NCBI GenBank assembly: GCA_032718475.1
Contig: JAUCBJ010003300.1
Location: 1 to 41,489, forward strand
Length of the DNA stretch: 41,489 bases
Origin: Nemertoderma westbladi
Taxonomy: Eukaryota > Xenacoelomorpha > Nemertodermatida > Nemertodermatidae
Direction of reading: 5' to 3'
Part shown: piece by piece, positions 19,764-30,300 of the stretch
Numbering within the stretch: position 1 is the stretch's first letter
Layout of the letters: every line of letters begins with the position of its first letter
Notes under the pieces: generated by a model
Told to the model about the DNA's origin: nothing
Seen by the model: only the letters and a program-made list of their open reading frames with translations
Databases searched by the model: none
Position numbers and translations under genes: made by a program

Positions 19764-19814
19764 GAAACTCAATTTTGCAACCGAAACCTCCCTTGAGTGT
19801 CCCAATGATAGACA

Positions 19815-20059
19815 CTTTCAGTAAAAAACAATTTTCTTTTCCACCGGCATCTTAGTTCTGTAGTTAGTGCTTAGGACGTTTTCAAACAAACACACTGTTG
19901 TAGCCTAGTGCCTACGGTTTTGACAGTGGACCTATTACAGTATTAGTGTAGCTGGGCCTACATTCCAGTACTGCCTACTGCACTGCACTGTACTGCCATA
20001 CACCAGTACACCGTAGGCCTACGCCAGTCAGCCAGTACGCATCAGCCTGACAGCCCGCC
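19815..20059 (+). other. leader of element C
   Basis: Untranslated stretch between LTR and ATG, with repeated ACTGC/GTACTGC words from about 19970. A tRNA-complementary primer site starting TGG is not found in the first 20 bases, so the primer is unknown. Confidence 0.6.
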
Positions 20060-23000
20060 ATGGCTACTGCTACCGGTAGCCAACACCAACTCGACGAGGA
20101 TGCTTCTTCCTCCATCACTTCTGACCACGGTGGCTCTCCAAATGTCGACGATTCGCGAGCTCTCGATTCGCGTGCTCTGAGTGGACTTAAATCTTCATTT
20201 ACACGCGCCCACAACGCACTCGCCTACCACCTCTCGCTAACCGGCCCTGTAGAGGACGGCTTAATAGAAGCGTCGTTCAACACTTTCAAACTATCATTCG
20301 GTAAGTACCGGAGCAAAACACATCAAATTTTACTTATCCCTAACTTTCGGGCTCTGAATAATACACTTTATAACAAATTCACACATGATTATGCCGAGGC
20401 TGAAGCCCGGTATTATCAACTGGAGCGCAAATATGCCGATTATCAGGAGGATGCACAAAGTGAATCTATCCCCGTAGTAGACCCACCAAATCTTCCTTCA
20501 GAACGGGCAAGGAGGACTTCGCTCGCACTGCCCCACCCAACGGCAACAGGTAACATAAATAATTATCATGGTGATTTTACACTAACCCCCCTAGGTGACG
20601 AAACATCTAGTGCGGGACCGAGACACGTCCGTCGTTCCCTCACGACAGCCTGCATAGATGAGTATCACAATCCCACACCTTTTCGTGGCTTTTCATCACC
20701 GGACCTAACTTTACTAAACGCAAATGTAGGCTTACAGAGCAATGAAATAGGCCTACCGGTATCGGCACCAGATAACCCTAATCCCAATAGGGAAACATGT
20801 GACCAGGAATTATTAACTGATTTTTTAAACGCCTCTAGAGATTTCGTAATCCATAACGAATCTGGGTTTCAAAATACAATTAGGCCTATCATGCCTATAG
20901 ACCTACCGGTTGAGTACAATAAAAATAACCCATTACCGGTACCTGCAGCACTGTCAGTACTGGTAGTTAACGACCATTTAAATCTAGGCGTCAGTGTGAA
21001 TAATTCGAACAACACTGATGCGAGTCCCTTAGTTTCCCCTCAGGTTCCAGTCTCGACTTCGGTCAACTTAGTGGGGATTCCCTCCAACCCCTTGAGTGTT
21101 GTGAACTCTGTCACACAGGACAACCCCCAGACGAAAACTGTGGAAACTCAAAACGGTAATATTGGTAATCAGGTAAAGTCGAGAATAGTAGACGTGAACC
21201 CTGGAGATTCGGTAAGTCAAATAAACTCTCACCCCACGATCTCAGCCGTCCCCAGTTCTAAACTGAGTGGATTAGCTCGCGCTACTCGACTCAAACTTAT
21301 GAAATATAAGGCACAAATGCAAACGTACCAACATTTAGACGAATTATCTAAGAGGAGTAAGCAGATTCAACGCGATGCAAAATGCAGAGAGCTAGAACTG
21401 GAGGCGGAATTTTACGCAAACGAAATTAATGAACAAAACCGAAACAGCATTGTTACTATATGTAGTGGTCCCACTCCTACTATACCGGTACCAATTACTA
21501 CCTTATCCACCGACAATATCCCAACAACCACGCCTATTGTAACTCTACCATCCCCTTACCCCTGCACTACCCAGTCATTTCCCCCCTCGCTACCCTCACA
21601 ACCTATGACTGTGACGACACGTCCCAGCATCAACATCACCACCGCTATCCCAATAGTTTGCTCGACTAATCACCCCCTTGTCACTGCTCACAAAACCACG
21701 CAAGCTGTGGTCCTCCCGCATACCGTGAGTTGTGTACCCGCATCCTTGCCATCAACTTTGAACCCTGATGTCGCACCCTTTAACCCCCCGACTGTAGAGT
21801 CATTGGCAACATTCCAACATCTACCATCTGTACCTACCAACCACTCGGCAGATCCATTGGTTAACTTTGGTAATATTTGCCCTTCTACTCTGTCAGCCCG
21901 ACCTTTAAATAGTCACACGAATCACCAGCAATCATCTGCACTAACATTACCCAACCCTAACACCATCAGTAACCATCACACACTCTCATCCCAAACTCCC
22001 GTCCCCACCGTTCCTCACCATTCACTCGATTACAAATCTGACTCAACTATTCCTAGTCCCCTTGCTGGTAGCCTCAACTCAGAACAATCTGCCCTCCTAA
22101 AGTTGACGTTACCCACATTGCAACCATCCAAATTCGACGGCAAGTTACTAGACTATGTCCAGTTTAAGCAGACATTCTACGACCTTATAGACTCTAAACC
22201 TATCCCTGACAATGAGAAACATATCTATCTCATACAGTTCACAGCTGGCGAACCCCGCCGCGTTGCTGAGTTATACCGCAGCTCAGACAATGGGTATACA
22301 CTCGCTTGGGCCCAACTCGACAAGGGGTATGGACACCCCAGGGAAGTCTCAAGGTCTATCTTGAACCAGCTGACCCAGGGCCCTAGACTGAACCTCACGG
22401 TATCCGACTTATTAAAGTTTATCGACGATATATCTATTAGCCACGCCACCCTGGAATCCATTGGTAGTTCGACCCGGTTGAATGACCCCAGCAATATGGA
22501 TCTCTTAGCTTCCAGGCTGCCTATCGAACTGGTTAATCGCTGGACCCGCCACGCAACCAAACTTCATACTAACAAACGAGTGGAACCTCAGGTCTCTGAT
22601 CTTGTCAACTTCCTAGACCAGGAAGTCAGCGTATTGAATTACTATGGCACTGGTAAACCAAAGACCCGACCCCCAGCTAGCTTTCCGGCACTCACCTCAG
22701 CAGTACCGAAACAAGTTAGGACTACGTCTACAACCCCTCTTAGACCTAGCCTTCCTCCCAATGCTCCTCAGTTACCCATAGATGGTGCACAAACCACCAG
22801 TGCCACCAGCCAGAATAGACTTCACTGCATGTACTGCGATGGAGGTCATAAAATCTATGGCTGTGATTCCTTCCTAAACCTCACATATCATGATAAAGAT
22901 AACTTCGTTGCAAATTATCCTTCCCATGACATGTGCCGCAACTGCCTTGGACGAGGCCATTTGACCACTGACTGCTTGTCTAAATATACATGCAAGACGT

Positions 23001-26000
23001 GCAAGTCGAACAAACATCATTCTCTATTGCATCCCCCCAATGCACCATTTACTAGAATTCCTCACTCATCCGCTACCACACCCACACCCATGCCTCGCTC
23101 CACTGCGTCAGCCCCTAACAAACACGTGACAAGTCATCCCCCTATGTCTTCACGAAATACCTGTCTTCACAGATTTCAAAAGAGAAATACTGTTCTACAG
23201 ACAGTCTCTGTTCGTCTCACTTCAGATCATACTACAATGTCTCTTACAACATACGCGTTGATTGACCCAGGCTCTGACCAATCAATACTCGATGACCGAA
23301 ACTTGCCCCCATTAGGTCTCCATTGCACTCAGTATAGGACCATCCCAATTAGTACCTGTCTAGACAAAGAGAGACTCATAGAAGTCGGCGCTATCAAGTG
23401 CAATGTCTCTCCTGTCAGCAGTAATGGGACTCCTACACTAGTGAATGTCACTTTCGATGTCATGAAAGGGTTTAGAGACAACTTCGTAACCCCAAGGCAT
23501 TGGAATATCAGAGAATGGCCCCACTTAGCTGACTTAGACTTGAGTCATCCTCCTTTAGACATCCCTCAAGTAACAGTCTTGTTGGGACAGGATGCCCCAG
23601 TCGCCTTGATGCAACTTCAATCTCGCTGGGGCCCGAACCCCCAGACTCATCCGTACGCTGTCCAAACTCCGTTTGGATGGTCAGTCTGTGGCCCTAATCT
23701 TGCCCCAGACGATGACCTTGACATTTATCCCACCTCACAAATACATTGTACCCTATCTGACGTTAACGACATGGATACACTCAACGACCGACATTCTCCC
23801 CCTGAACGAACTGCAGCTACTTTTGACCCTGGTTCCGATTCAAACTCTGAAGTGACCCAGAACCCACACCCGACAATGACTACATTGGTTCCATTCAGTC
23901 CCAAGTCATCATCCAAACAATCTCAACATCCTAACATTTCATATTTAAACGACCTAGAACAGAACCTTAGACGATTCTGGGAGATGGAAGTACATTCGTC
24001 TTCCTTAGGAAAGGAAATGTCCCCCTTAAACCTTCGATCGCAATCCATACTGCAGGCCATGCGCCTTAAACCCAACGGACATTACTCACTAGGTCTCCTG
24101 TGGAAACGAGACGATGTAACGCTCCCATGTAATAAATTATATGCACAACGTTGTTTAGTTTGGTTGGGGAAACGTCTCAGGAAGAAACCGGAAGTTCTAA
24201 CTCTCTATACCACTCAGGTTGAAGACTATATATCACAGGGATACGCTAGGAAACTCACCCCATCTGAGATTGACTCGCATGGCCCTCGTTCTTGGTACCT
24301 GCCGCACCATTACGTTCTATATCCCAAGAAACCCAACAAGATTAGAGTTGTGTTCAACGCAGCTGCACCCTACTTTGTCACTTCTCTGAATGCCAACCTA
24401 ATCGACGGACCCGACCAATCCAACCTACTGTCTGGAATACTTTGCAAATTCCGTCGCCATGCTGTAGCATTCTCGTGCGATATAAAATCTATGTTCCACC
24501 AGGTCGAAGTCAACCCGGAAGATAGGGACTCCTTGCGATTCCTGTGGTGGGAGAATGGCGACATGGATCGCAGTCCTACAGAATATTGGATGGAAGTCCA
24601 TATCTTTGGAGCAGGGGACTCCCCAACTATCGCTCTCACAGCTCTGCGAAGAACAGGTTCCGACAACGCACACCGATACCCTCCAAGAGTCAATGAAACA
24701 ATTCAAAACGAGTTTTATTACGATGATGGTATGTCTGGTGCTCAAACCCCATTAGAAGCCATAGATCTCGCTAAAAGTTTGATCGAATGTTTATCGCTTG
24801 GGGGATTTCACCTCACCAAGTTTCATTCCAACAATTCCGAATTTCTCAAGTCATTAGACCCAACCTACCTTGCCATCCCGACTCATACCACTCGTGACTC
24901 TGACATACAGACAGCTATCACCACAGCCCTTGGACTTGTTTGGGACACTGTGAATGACACACTATCGATTGACATACGGCTGAAGGACACACCGTCCACC
25001 AAGCGAGGTGTCCTATCTCTAGTCAGTTCTCTATTCGACCCTCTGAGTTTCTTGGGCCCTGTTACCCTCTTACTGCGTATCCTGCTGCAGGATATATGGC
25101 GCCATAAACTTGGATGGGATGACCCTATTCCACTACCACTAGAGACCCGATTGAACGAGTGGAAATTACAACTCACGCTACTGGTCGACTTCTGCATACC
25201 CCGGACTTACACCCCTATTCCTTTACCTGACAACATTTATGACATTCATTCCTTTTCGGACACCAGCGACAAAGGGTATGGTATGGTGAGTTACCTTCGT
25301 ACAACCACACCCGATGGCGCCATTACCACTGGCTTCTTGATTGCCAAGGCCCGTAGTGCCCCCCTCAGATATATCTCTATCCCCAGGCTTGAATTACAAG
25401 CAGCACATCTTTCCGTCGACTTGACTGTACAAGTTCGGCAAGAACTTGACATGCCCATCCGCTCTATGACATTCTGGACTGACTCAACTGTTACTTTAGG
25501 TTACTTGAGAAATGAATCCCGTCGCTTTAAGCCTTACGTAGCCAATCGAGTCAGCCTTATTCATGGTCATACCACTGTGGATCAGTGGCATCATTGCCCG
25601 GGGAATCTTAACCCCGCTGACTATGCGAGTCGTGGGTTATTGCCTCAGAGATTCCTACAAACGGAACAATGGATTCGGGGCCCAGACTTTCTGTCTCTTA
25701 CTCCAGAATACTGGCCGGTCTCGCACAACGCGCCTTATACATTACCCTCCGACGATCCCGAGCTTAAGTCTGACACCCGAGTCTATGCTATGAACACCAT
25801 GGCCCCTTCGCCCCCTACAGACAAACTTATACAGCACTATTATAAGTCATACAGACTCATACGCGGTGTGTCTTGGTTCATTCGTTTCTTTGAATACCTA
25901 AGACATAAACGTGGTCCTCTACAACCCGGTAGTCCTCGTAAGTTGACCTCATCGGAGCTCGTCACTGCCAAACAGCGCATTGAACAGTACGTTCAACGAG

Positions 26001-27358
26001 TTGGCTTCCCAGGTGAGTATACAGCTCTAAAGTCTGGATCCCCAATCCCCAAGGTGAGTACAATCCGGAAACTATCTCCCTTTTTAGACGAAGATGACGG
26101 ATATCTGAGACTAGGGAGCCGCGTTGCACGAGCACCCACGTCCTACGACGCGCGCTTTCCTATCCTTATACCGAAGAATTGTCACTATGCCAGGCTCTTG
26201 ATACACGATGTACACATCAGACTTCGCCATAGTCTGGCATTCCTTAGAGAGCGTTATTGGATCATTAATGCAAGATCGTTGATACGAACCATGCTTAGTG
26301 CTTGCATTGCTTGCAAGAGATTGCATTCTCGCACGATGACCCAGATAATGGCCGATTTACCTGAGTCACGACTCACTCCATATAAACCTGTTTTTGCGTT
26401 TACAGGTATGGACCTATTTGGCCCTTTTCTCTTTAAGAGAATGAGGTCCTTGATTACACGATACGGCATTATATTCATTTGTTTTAATTCTAGGGCGATT
26501 GCACTGGATATGGTAGAGGACCTCTCAACTGACCGTTTTATCAACGCATTACGACGTTTCATCGCCACAAGGGGAACCCCTCAGCACCTCTATTGCGACA
26601 ACGGAACGAACTTTGTCGGCGCCGAATCCGAGCTCGAAGAATCTCTCGCTCGAGTTGACCAAGACAAAGTGACTTCACACTTGAGAACATTGGACTGCAC
26701 CTGGCATTTCCAGACACCGCTTGCCCCCCATACCTCTGGAGTATGGGAACGCCTCATTCGTAGCGTTAAGGACTCTCTATACGCCACCATCAAGGACTCA
26801 ACCCGTATCAACGAGGACACCTTTCGTACAGTGCTGGCCGAGGTAGAAGGAATCCTCAACTCGCGTCCACTGACCCCGGTTACCGACGATCCGACCGCCG
26901 ACCAACCGATTACTCCTCGGCACTTCCTCCTCAGGAACCCTGTCCAACTATCCCCACCAGGGAAGTTTGACCGTAAAGACGAACTCGGCCGCAAATCCTG
27001 GCGACAGGCACAGGGCCTGTCTGATCGTTTCTGGGACATATGGATTCGGGAATATATCCCTACGCTCCACAAACGTTCCAAGTGGACCGCGCCCCGGAGG
27101 AACCTCAAGGTGGACGATGTCGTGATCATTACAGATGAGAAACTCCCTAGAAACTCGTGGAGAATCGGACGAGTTTCTGAGGTTCGGTCCGGTAAAGATG
27201 GACGAGTTCGCACTGTTCGCGTCGCCTACGACAAGTCCGACCTCCTCCGTCCCGTTAGTAAACTTTGTCTGTTGGAGGGATCCGATCCCGATGAGATCCT
27301 CTCGTATTGGGGACGTACACCTGAGGACGACGGAAACGGACTGAAAAACTCCGATTGA
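20060..27358 (+). CDS. gag-pol: element C Gag-Pol polyprotein, 2,432 aa, intact
   Basis: ATG in a strong context (CGCCATGG). Order by residue: Ser/Thr/Pro-rich N-terminus with coiled coil about 414-462; DUF1759 gag core about 683-860; two CCHC knuckles (C923-C926-H931-C936 and C959-C962-H967-C972) and a third Cys pair at 978/981; aspartic protease with Asp 1069 in IDPGSDQS; DUF1758 end FGWSVCGPN about 1204-1213; RT with Asp 1474 and YYDD at 1553-1556; RNase H Asp 1734, Glu 1778, Asp 1808 and Asp 1854; H2C2 finger about 2050-2085; integrase Asp 2118, Asp 2180 and Glu 2230; DUF5641 about 2300-2415. Gag and Pol share one frame, as is usual in BEL. All RT, RNase H and integrase catalytic residues are present, so it may be active. 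The protease DPG and RT YYDD are variants of the usual DSG/DTG and YVDD. Confidence 0.97.
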   Translation: MATATGSQHQLDEDASSSITSDHGGSPNVDDSRALDSRALSGLKSSFTRAHNALAYHLSLTGPVEDGLIEASFNTFKLSFGKYRSKTHQILLIPNFRALNNTLYNKFTHDYAEAEARYYQLERKYADYQEDAQSESIPVVDPPNLPSERARRTSLALPHPTATGNINNYHGDFTLTPLGDETSSAGPRHVRRSLTTACIDEYHNPTPFRGFSSPDLTLLNANVGLQSNEIGLPVSAPDNPNPNRETCDQELLTDFLNASRDFVIHNESGFQNTIRPIMPIDLPVEYNKNNPLPVPAALSVLVVNDHLNLGVSVNNSNNTDASPLVSPQVPVSTSVNLVGIPSNPLSVVNSVTQDNPQTKTVETQNGNIGNQVKSRIVDVNPGDSVSQINSHPTISAVPSSKLSGLARATRLKLMKYKAQMQTYQHLDELSKRSKQIQRDAKCRELELEAEFYANEINEQNRNSIVTICSGPTPTIPVPITTLSTDNIPTTTPIVTLPSPYPCTTQSFPPSLPSQPMTVTTRPSINITTAIPIVCSTNHPLVTAHKTTQAVVLPHTVSCVPASLPSTLNPDVAPFNPPTVESLATFQHLPSVPTNHSADPLVNFGNICPSTLSARPLNSHTNHQQSSALTLPNPNTISNHHTLSSQTPVPTVPHHSLDYKSDSTIPSPLAGSLNSEQSALLKLTLPTLQPSKFDGKLLDYVQFKQTFYDLIDSKPIPDNEKHIYLIQFTAGEPRRVAELYRSSDNGYTLAWAQLDKGYGHPREVSRSILNQLTQGPRLNLTVSDLLKFIDDISISHATLESIGSSTRLNDPSNMDLLASRLPIELVNRWTRHATKLHTNKRVEPQVSDLVNFLDQEVSVLNYYGTGKPKTRPPASFPALTSAVPKQVRTTSTTPLRPSLPPNAPQLPIDGAQTTSATSQNRLHCMYCDGGHKIYGCDSFLNLTYHDKDNFVANYPSHDMCRNCLGRGHLTTDCLSKYTCKTCKSNKHHSLLHPPNAPFTRIPHSSATTPTPMPRSTASAPNKHVTSHPPMSSRNTCLHRFQKRNTVLQTVSVRLTSDHTTMSLTTYALIDPGSDQSILDDRNLPPLGLHCTQYRTIPISTCLDKERLIEVGAIKCNVSPVSSNGTPTLVNVTFDVMKGFRDNFVTPRHWNIREWPHLADLDLSHPPLDIPQVTVLLGQDAPVALMQLQSRWGPNPQTHPYAVQTPFGWSVCGPNLAPDDDLDIYPTSQIHCTLSDVNDMDTLNDRHSPPERTAATFDPGSDSNSEVTQNPHPTMTTLVPFSPKSSSKQSQHPNISYLNDLEQNLRRFWEMEVHSSSLGKEMSPLNLRSQSILQAMRLKPNGHYSLGLLWKRDDVTLPCNKLYAQRCLVWLGKRLRKKPEVLTLYTTQVEDYISQGYARKLTPSEIDSHGPRSWYLPHHYVLYPKKPNKIRVVFNAAAPYFVTSLNANLIDGPDQSNLLSGILCKFRRHAVAFSCDIKSMFHQVEVNPEDRDSLRFLWWENGDMDRSPTEYWMEVHIFGAGDSPTIALTALRRTGSDNAHRYPPRVNETIQNEFYYDDGMSGAQTPLEAIDLAKSLIECLSLGGFHLTKFHSNNSEFLKSLDPTYLAIPTHTTRDSDIQTAITTALGLVWDTVNDTLSIDIRLKDTPSTKRGVLSLVSSLFDPLSFLGPVTLLLRILLQDIWRHKLGWDDPIPLPLETRLNEWKLQLTLLVDFCIPRTYTPIPLPDNIYDIHSFSDTSDKGYGMVSYLRTTTPDGAITTGFLIAKARSAPLRYISIPRLELQAAHLSVDLTVQVRQELDMPIRSMTFWTDSTVTLGYLRNESRRFKPYVANRVSLIHGHTTVDQWHHCPGNLNPADYASRGLLPQRFLQTEQWIRGPDFLSLTPEYWPVSHNAPYTLPSDDPELKSDTRVYAMNTMAPSPPTDKLIQHYYKSYRLIRGVSWFIRFFEYLRHKRGPLQPGSPRKLTSSELVTAKQRIEQYVQRVGFPGEYTALKSGSPIPKVSTIRKLSPFLDEDDGYLRLGSRVARAPTSYDARFPILIPKNCHYARLLIHDVHIRLRHSLAFLRERYWIINARSLIRTMLSACIACKRLHSRTMTQIMADLPESRLTPYKPVFAFTGMDLFGPFLFKRMRSLITRYGIIFICFNSRAIALDMVEDLSTDRFINALRRFIATRGTPQHLYCDNGTNFVGAESELEESLARVDQDKVTSHLRTLDCTWHFQTPLAPHTSGVWERLIRSVKDSLYATIKDSTRINEDTFRTVLAEVEGILNSRPLTPVTDDPTADQPITPRHFLLRNPVQLSPPGKFDRKDELGRKSWRQAQGLSDRFWDIWIREYIPTLHKRSKWTAPRRNLKVDDVVIITDEKLPRNSWRIGRVSEVRSGKDGRVRTVRVAYDKSDLLRPVSKLCLLEGSDPDEILSYWGRTPEDDGNGLKNSD

Positions 27359-27577
27359 ACACAAACTCGATGTAACATTGTTTCGAACTCAAATTCGATG
27401 TCGCGTCGCCTCGAACATGGAACTCTCTCAATATCTCACACGTACTAACTCGTTGATATTAACCCTTTAGTATGGTGGCGGTTGAGTATTTCATTGGTTA
27501 TACGTAGACTTGTACACCCTATCACTCTATCTATATCGCGTTGGTTTTCCTATGTCTCCTTTTGGCACTCCCTGCCA
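27359..27577 (+). other. 3' untranslated region of element C
   Basis: Non-coding stretch between the Gag-Pol stop and the polypurine tract. No envelope or accessory frame is present. Confidence 0.8.
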
Positions 27578-27589
27578 AGAGGGGCGGTG
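27578..27589 (+). other. polypurine tract of element C
   Basis: AAGAGGGGCGGTG-type purine tract directly before TGTCAACC of the 3' LTR; the primer site for plus-strand DNA. Confidence 0.8.
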
Positions 27590-29138
27590 TGTCAACCAAC
27601 GCTCTAAAATTTCCTTTAACATTCACTTTATATCACTCGATTTACTTTACCTCACTCGCTTTACCCGCCTTTAATCGATTTCTCTCTCTCTCTCCCTGTC
27701 TCTCTCTCACTGTCTCTCTCTCACTCTCTCTCTCTCACTCTGTGTTAATTACTTTCACTTTCTTACTAACTCCACACGTGAGTTGATTGTGGTAGTACTT
27801 GACCTCACCCTCTCAATTACTTTCACTTTCTTACTAACTCCACACGTGAGTTGATTGTGGTAGTACTTGACCTCATCCTCTCAATTACTTTCACTTTCTT
27901 ACTAACTCCACCCACACGTGAGTTGATTGTGCTAGTACTTGACGCCCTGCCCTCTCTTATTTTCGCCTCAGTTATGTATTTATCGTTTTGTCCCAAAATT
28001 GTAATACTCACTTCGTCTCCAAATTATGTCATTGTTGTCGCTGGTATTTTAATCAAAAGGTTCGCATGTTTGCATACTTGTACACACACATATCGAAAAA
28101 CTAGGCTTTCATTTCCGTAGATTGACCAGTCTATCTATAGCAGAAACTAACAAAATTCCTTGACTTGGTGCGGCACCCTCAATATAATCTGACCATTTAA
28201 ATCACCAAAATACGTACTACACACCCATCCATCTTACTAACATAATCATTCGTACAGTACGTGGACTCGGGTTACAGCGGGATTCCACATTTCATTCATA
28301 TAATAAACCCCCCAAGTCTTGTCTTACTAACATGATCATTTTGTACAGTACGTGGACTCGGGTTGCAGCGAGATTCCACTTATCATTCACTTAACAAGCC
28401 CCCCCTCAGTCCCACTAACATTATCAAGTACTGTAAGTGGCCCCAGGTTAAAGCGGGCTGCCACATGTTCATTCATATAACCACCCCTCTCTCGATATAT
28501 ACTGACATTATATTATATAATTAATAATAATAACCCTTCACAACGCCCATCAACCTCAAACAGAATTATTGAATCTCTGCACATTCATTGGTCGAATCTA
28601 CTAATTTGTTAGCCCTAGTATGCCCGTCATGTGTTACATCAATGCAAACCTCATGTTTTAGGCCTGACCCCCTCCATTCAGCATCTTGACCTCCTGTTAT
28701 CACCTCGCGATGTAATAATTTACCATTATATACTTCGTTCTGAGCAATTTCGTCAGTCTTGCTATTTTCTCCACCGGTTGTCACAAATTGTTTTTTACCG
28801 CTCGCTCGCTCGCTCGCTCGCTCACTCCCCATCCGCTCGCTTGCACGCCTTTTCATTCGTCCCATTTCATTTACTTTGATAACACTTTATTTCTGCTGAT
28901 CTTTGTAACCACATATACTCGAAGTAAATGTTTCATTCATTTCCCCTCCCCTTATTTTATCAATATTTTTACTGCGTTATCGAAATATATTATATTATTT
29001 ATTAGTGCTTTTATTGTCCACATTTCATTATCATAACTGCCCGTAATTTGTAAATACAAAACGATTGAACGCGAGCGCGTTAATAAAGAAACTCAATTTT
29101 GCAACCGAAACCTCCCTTGAGTGTCCCAATGATAGACA
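27590..29138 (+). repeat. 3' LTR of element C (1,549 bp)
   Basis: Differs from the 5' LTR, by eye, at three bases: C/A near the start, T/A near 28756 and G/A near 28993. It also has seven rather than nine C in the C run near 28399. It ends GATAGACA and is followed by ATCGC. AATAAA is at 29082-29087. Confidence 0.97.
29082..29087 (+). terminator. AATAAA poly(A) signal of element C
   Basis: AATAAA 51 bases before the end of the 3' LTR; likely 3'-processing signal of the element RNA. Confidence 0.6.
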
Positions 29139-29143
29139 ATCGC
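29139..29143. repeat. target-site duplication, right (ATCGC)
   Basis: Repeats the ATCGC at 18259-18263. Together they show where the target was cut. Confidence 0.95.
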
Positions 29144-30132
29144 GACAAACCTGTGTCATAATTGCGTGAATAGAGGGCATATGGAATATTCATGTACATT
29201 TGGAAAACCAGAAATAGGAAATGGACCAAATAATAACATAGGAACTGCGATGGGAGAGGAAAGGGAGCAAAGTACAGTGTTACTCTGAGTAGTACCTGTA
29301 AGGATTCGTGGTGTAGATAGTAGATAGATAGCGGCGCTGCATTTACACTTACTGAGAAATTAATAGCGGACAGGATAGGACTGATAAAGAGACCAGGGGA
29401 TATGTCTGTGACAACCATAACTACTAAGGATGAAGTAATGAGGATGATGGTAGGACAGTGCACGATAGAGTCTATCGCGCCAGGATATAGATTATTGGAT
29501 TGGAAAAATGTGATCCTCTATGGATCACAGAAACACTCAACATCAAGGCAAGGAGGCCGACTAGTATAGAAATGGGCAATTATAAATGATAGTGGCATAG
29601 ACTTCAGGATACAACTGACTTCTGCATGCCTAACTGGTCACAATATATTAAAGGTGGTATTTGGAGAGAAAGGGTCTGGTGATCCAGGTGCAATATTAAC
29701 ACCTTTTGGGTGGACACTAAGTGGACCAGTTAGCACAGGAAGAAAGATAAGTACACCCTTGCATTCCAGATATATGTTGAAAATGACCATGACAGAGGAC
29801 CAAAAATTGGAGAGACAGGATTTAATCCAAATGGACATGGAGGGTATAAAAGATACAAAGAGGGAGACATCGGATGGGGATGAGGTGGATGCCCGGACTA
29901 TCAGTTTCGACCCAGATGTCAGCTGCTCCGTGACCAGCATCTACAACCAGGACATCATCGGGGATGTGTGCCATCCGGTGGTCAGCGAGTCTGTCTGCCA
30001 CATCGACTGGGGGATGGTCCACTCAGTCCATTGCATGGATACCAGACAATTTAACAAACCGGTCCACTCTGTACAAAGCATGGATGCAGGCCCAATACTG
30101 GATCCGATCTATTCGGTGTCCTACAAGGGGTG
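29144..30132 (+). pseudogene. element B zinc knuckle and protease, right part
   Basis: The gag of B resumes here. A CCHC knuckle lies at 29154-29195 (Cys codons 29154 and 29163, His 29178, Cys 29193), completing the one interrupted at 18263. The protease region follows in broken phase. Its catalytic DSG is not intact (a stop and duplicated TAGATAG near 29318), but VTTITTKDEV, APGYRLL and LTPFGWTLSGP match the same positions in element A. Homology to A fades near 29870, after a short acidic linker (EDQKLERQDLI). The open frame runs on to TGA 30131 with a His/Asp/Val-rich text I do not recognise. No RT of B is seen. Confidence 0.8.
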
Positions 30133-30146
30133 AGCCATCAGGATGT

Positions 30147-30300
30147 GGCTGATGCATACAGTACAGAATGTGGATAGTGTTTGGTTGCTATGACCGATGC
30201 ATACAGTGCCCATCATGGATAAAGGTCGGTTGCTATGACCAACGCATATGGTGTGGAATGTTGATAGAGGTCGGTTGTTTCATCCGGTGCATATGCATGG
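30147..30300. repeat. degenerate about 45-bp tandem repeat
   Basis: Three to four poorly kept units with GATGCATACAGT, a GGATA/GATAG core and GGTCGGTTGCTATGACC. From here to about 30560 the sequence stays GT-rich with short repeats such as GTGGGTGTCAGT. Confidence 0.6.

Larger units (their letters stand above)
18264..19814 (+). repeat. 5' LTR of element C (1,551 bp)
   Basis: Starts TGTCAACCAACG and ends GATAGACA. A CT-rich microsatellite lies at about 18351-18416, then three 68-bp repeats (18421-18619), three 90-bp repeats (18907-19170), a (GCTC)n run at 19480-19500 and AATAAA at 19758. It should hold the promoter and the RNA start. No strong TATA box is obvious. Short open frames inside are not genes and recur unchanged in the other LTR. 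Confidence 0.97.
18264..29138 (+). mobile_element. element C: complete BEL/Pao LTR retrotransposon
   Basis: 10,875 bp. It has 5' LTR 18264-19814, internal region 19815-27589, 3' LTR 27590-29138, a 5-bp target duplication, a polypurine tract and a single unbroken Gag-Pol frame. There is no envelope-like frame after pol. By eye the LTRs differ at three bases and by a 2-bp change in a C run, so the insertion is recent. It sits inside the gag of element B, in the same orientation. I found no PBS matching a known tRNA end directly after the 5' LTR. C differs in text from A and B and represents another BEL/Pao family. Confidence 0.97.

Noticed and set aside
18264-19814. Short open frames inside the LTRs of C (for example 18525-18794)
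   Set aside because: They have no domains and repeat-derived text, and they recur unchanged in both LTRs because the LTRs are nearly identical.
22225-27364. Minus-strand frames opposite the Gag-Pol of C
   Set aside because: They are shadows of a strongly coding plus strand.
27359-27589. An envelope-like gene in element C
   Set aside because: Only 230 bases lie between pol and the 3' LTR, without a membrane-protein frame.
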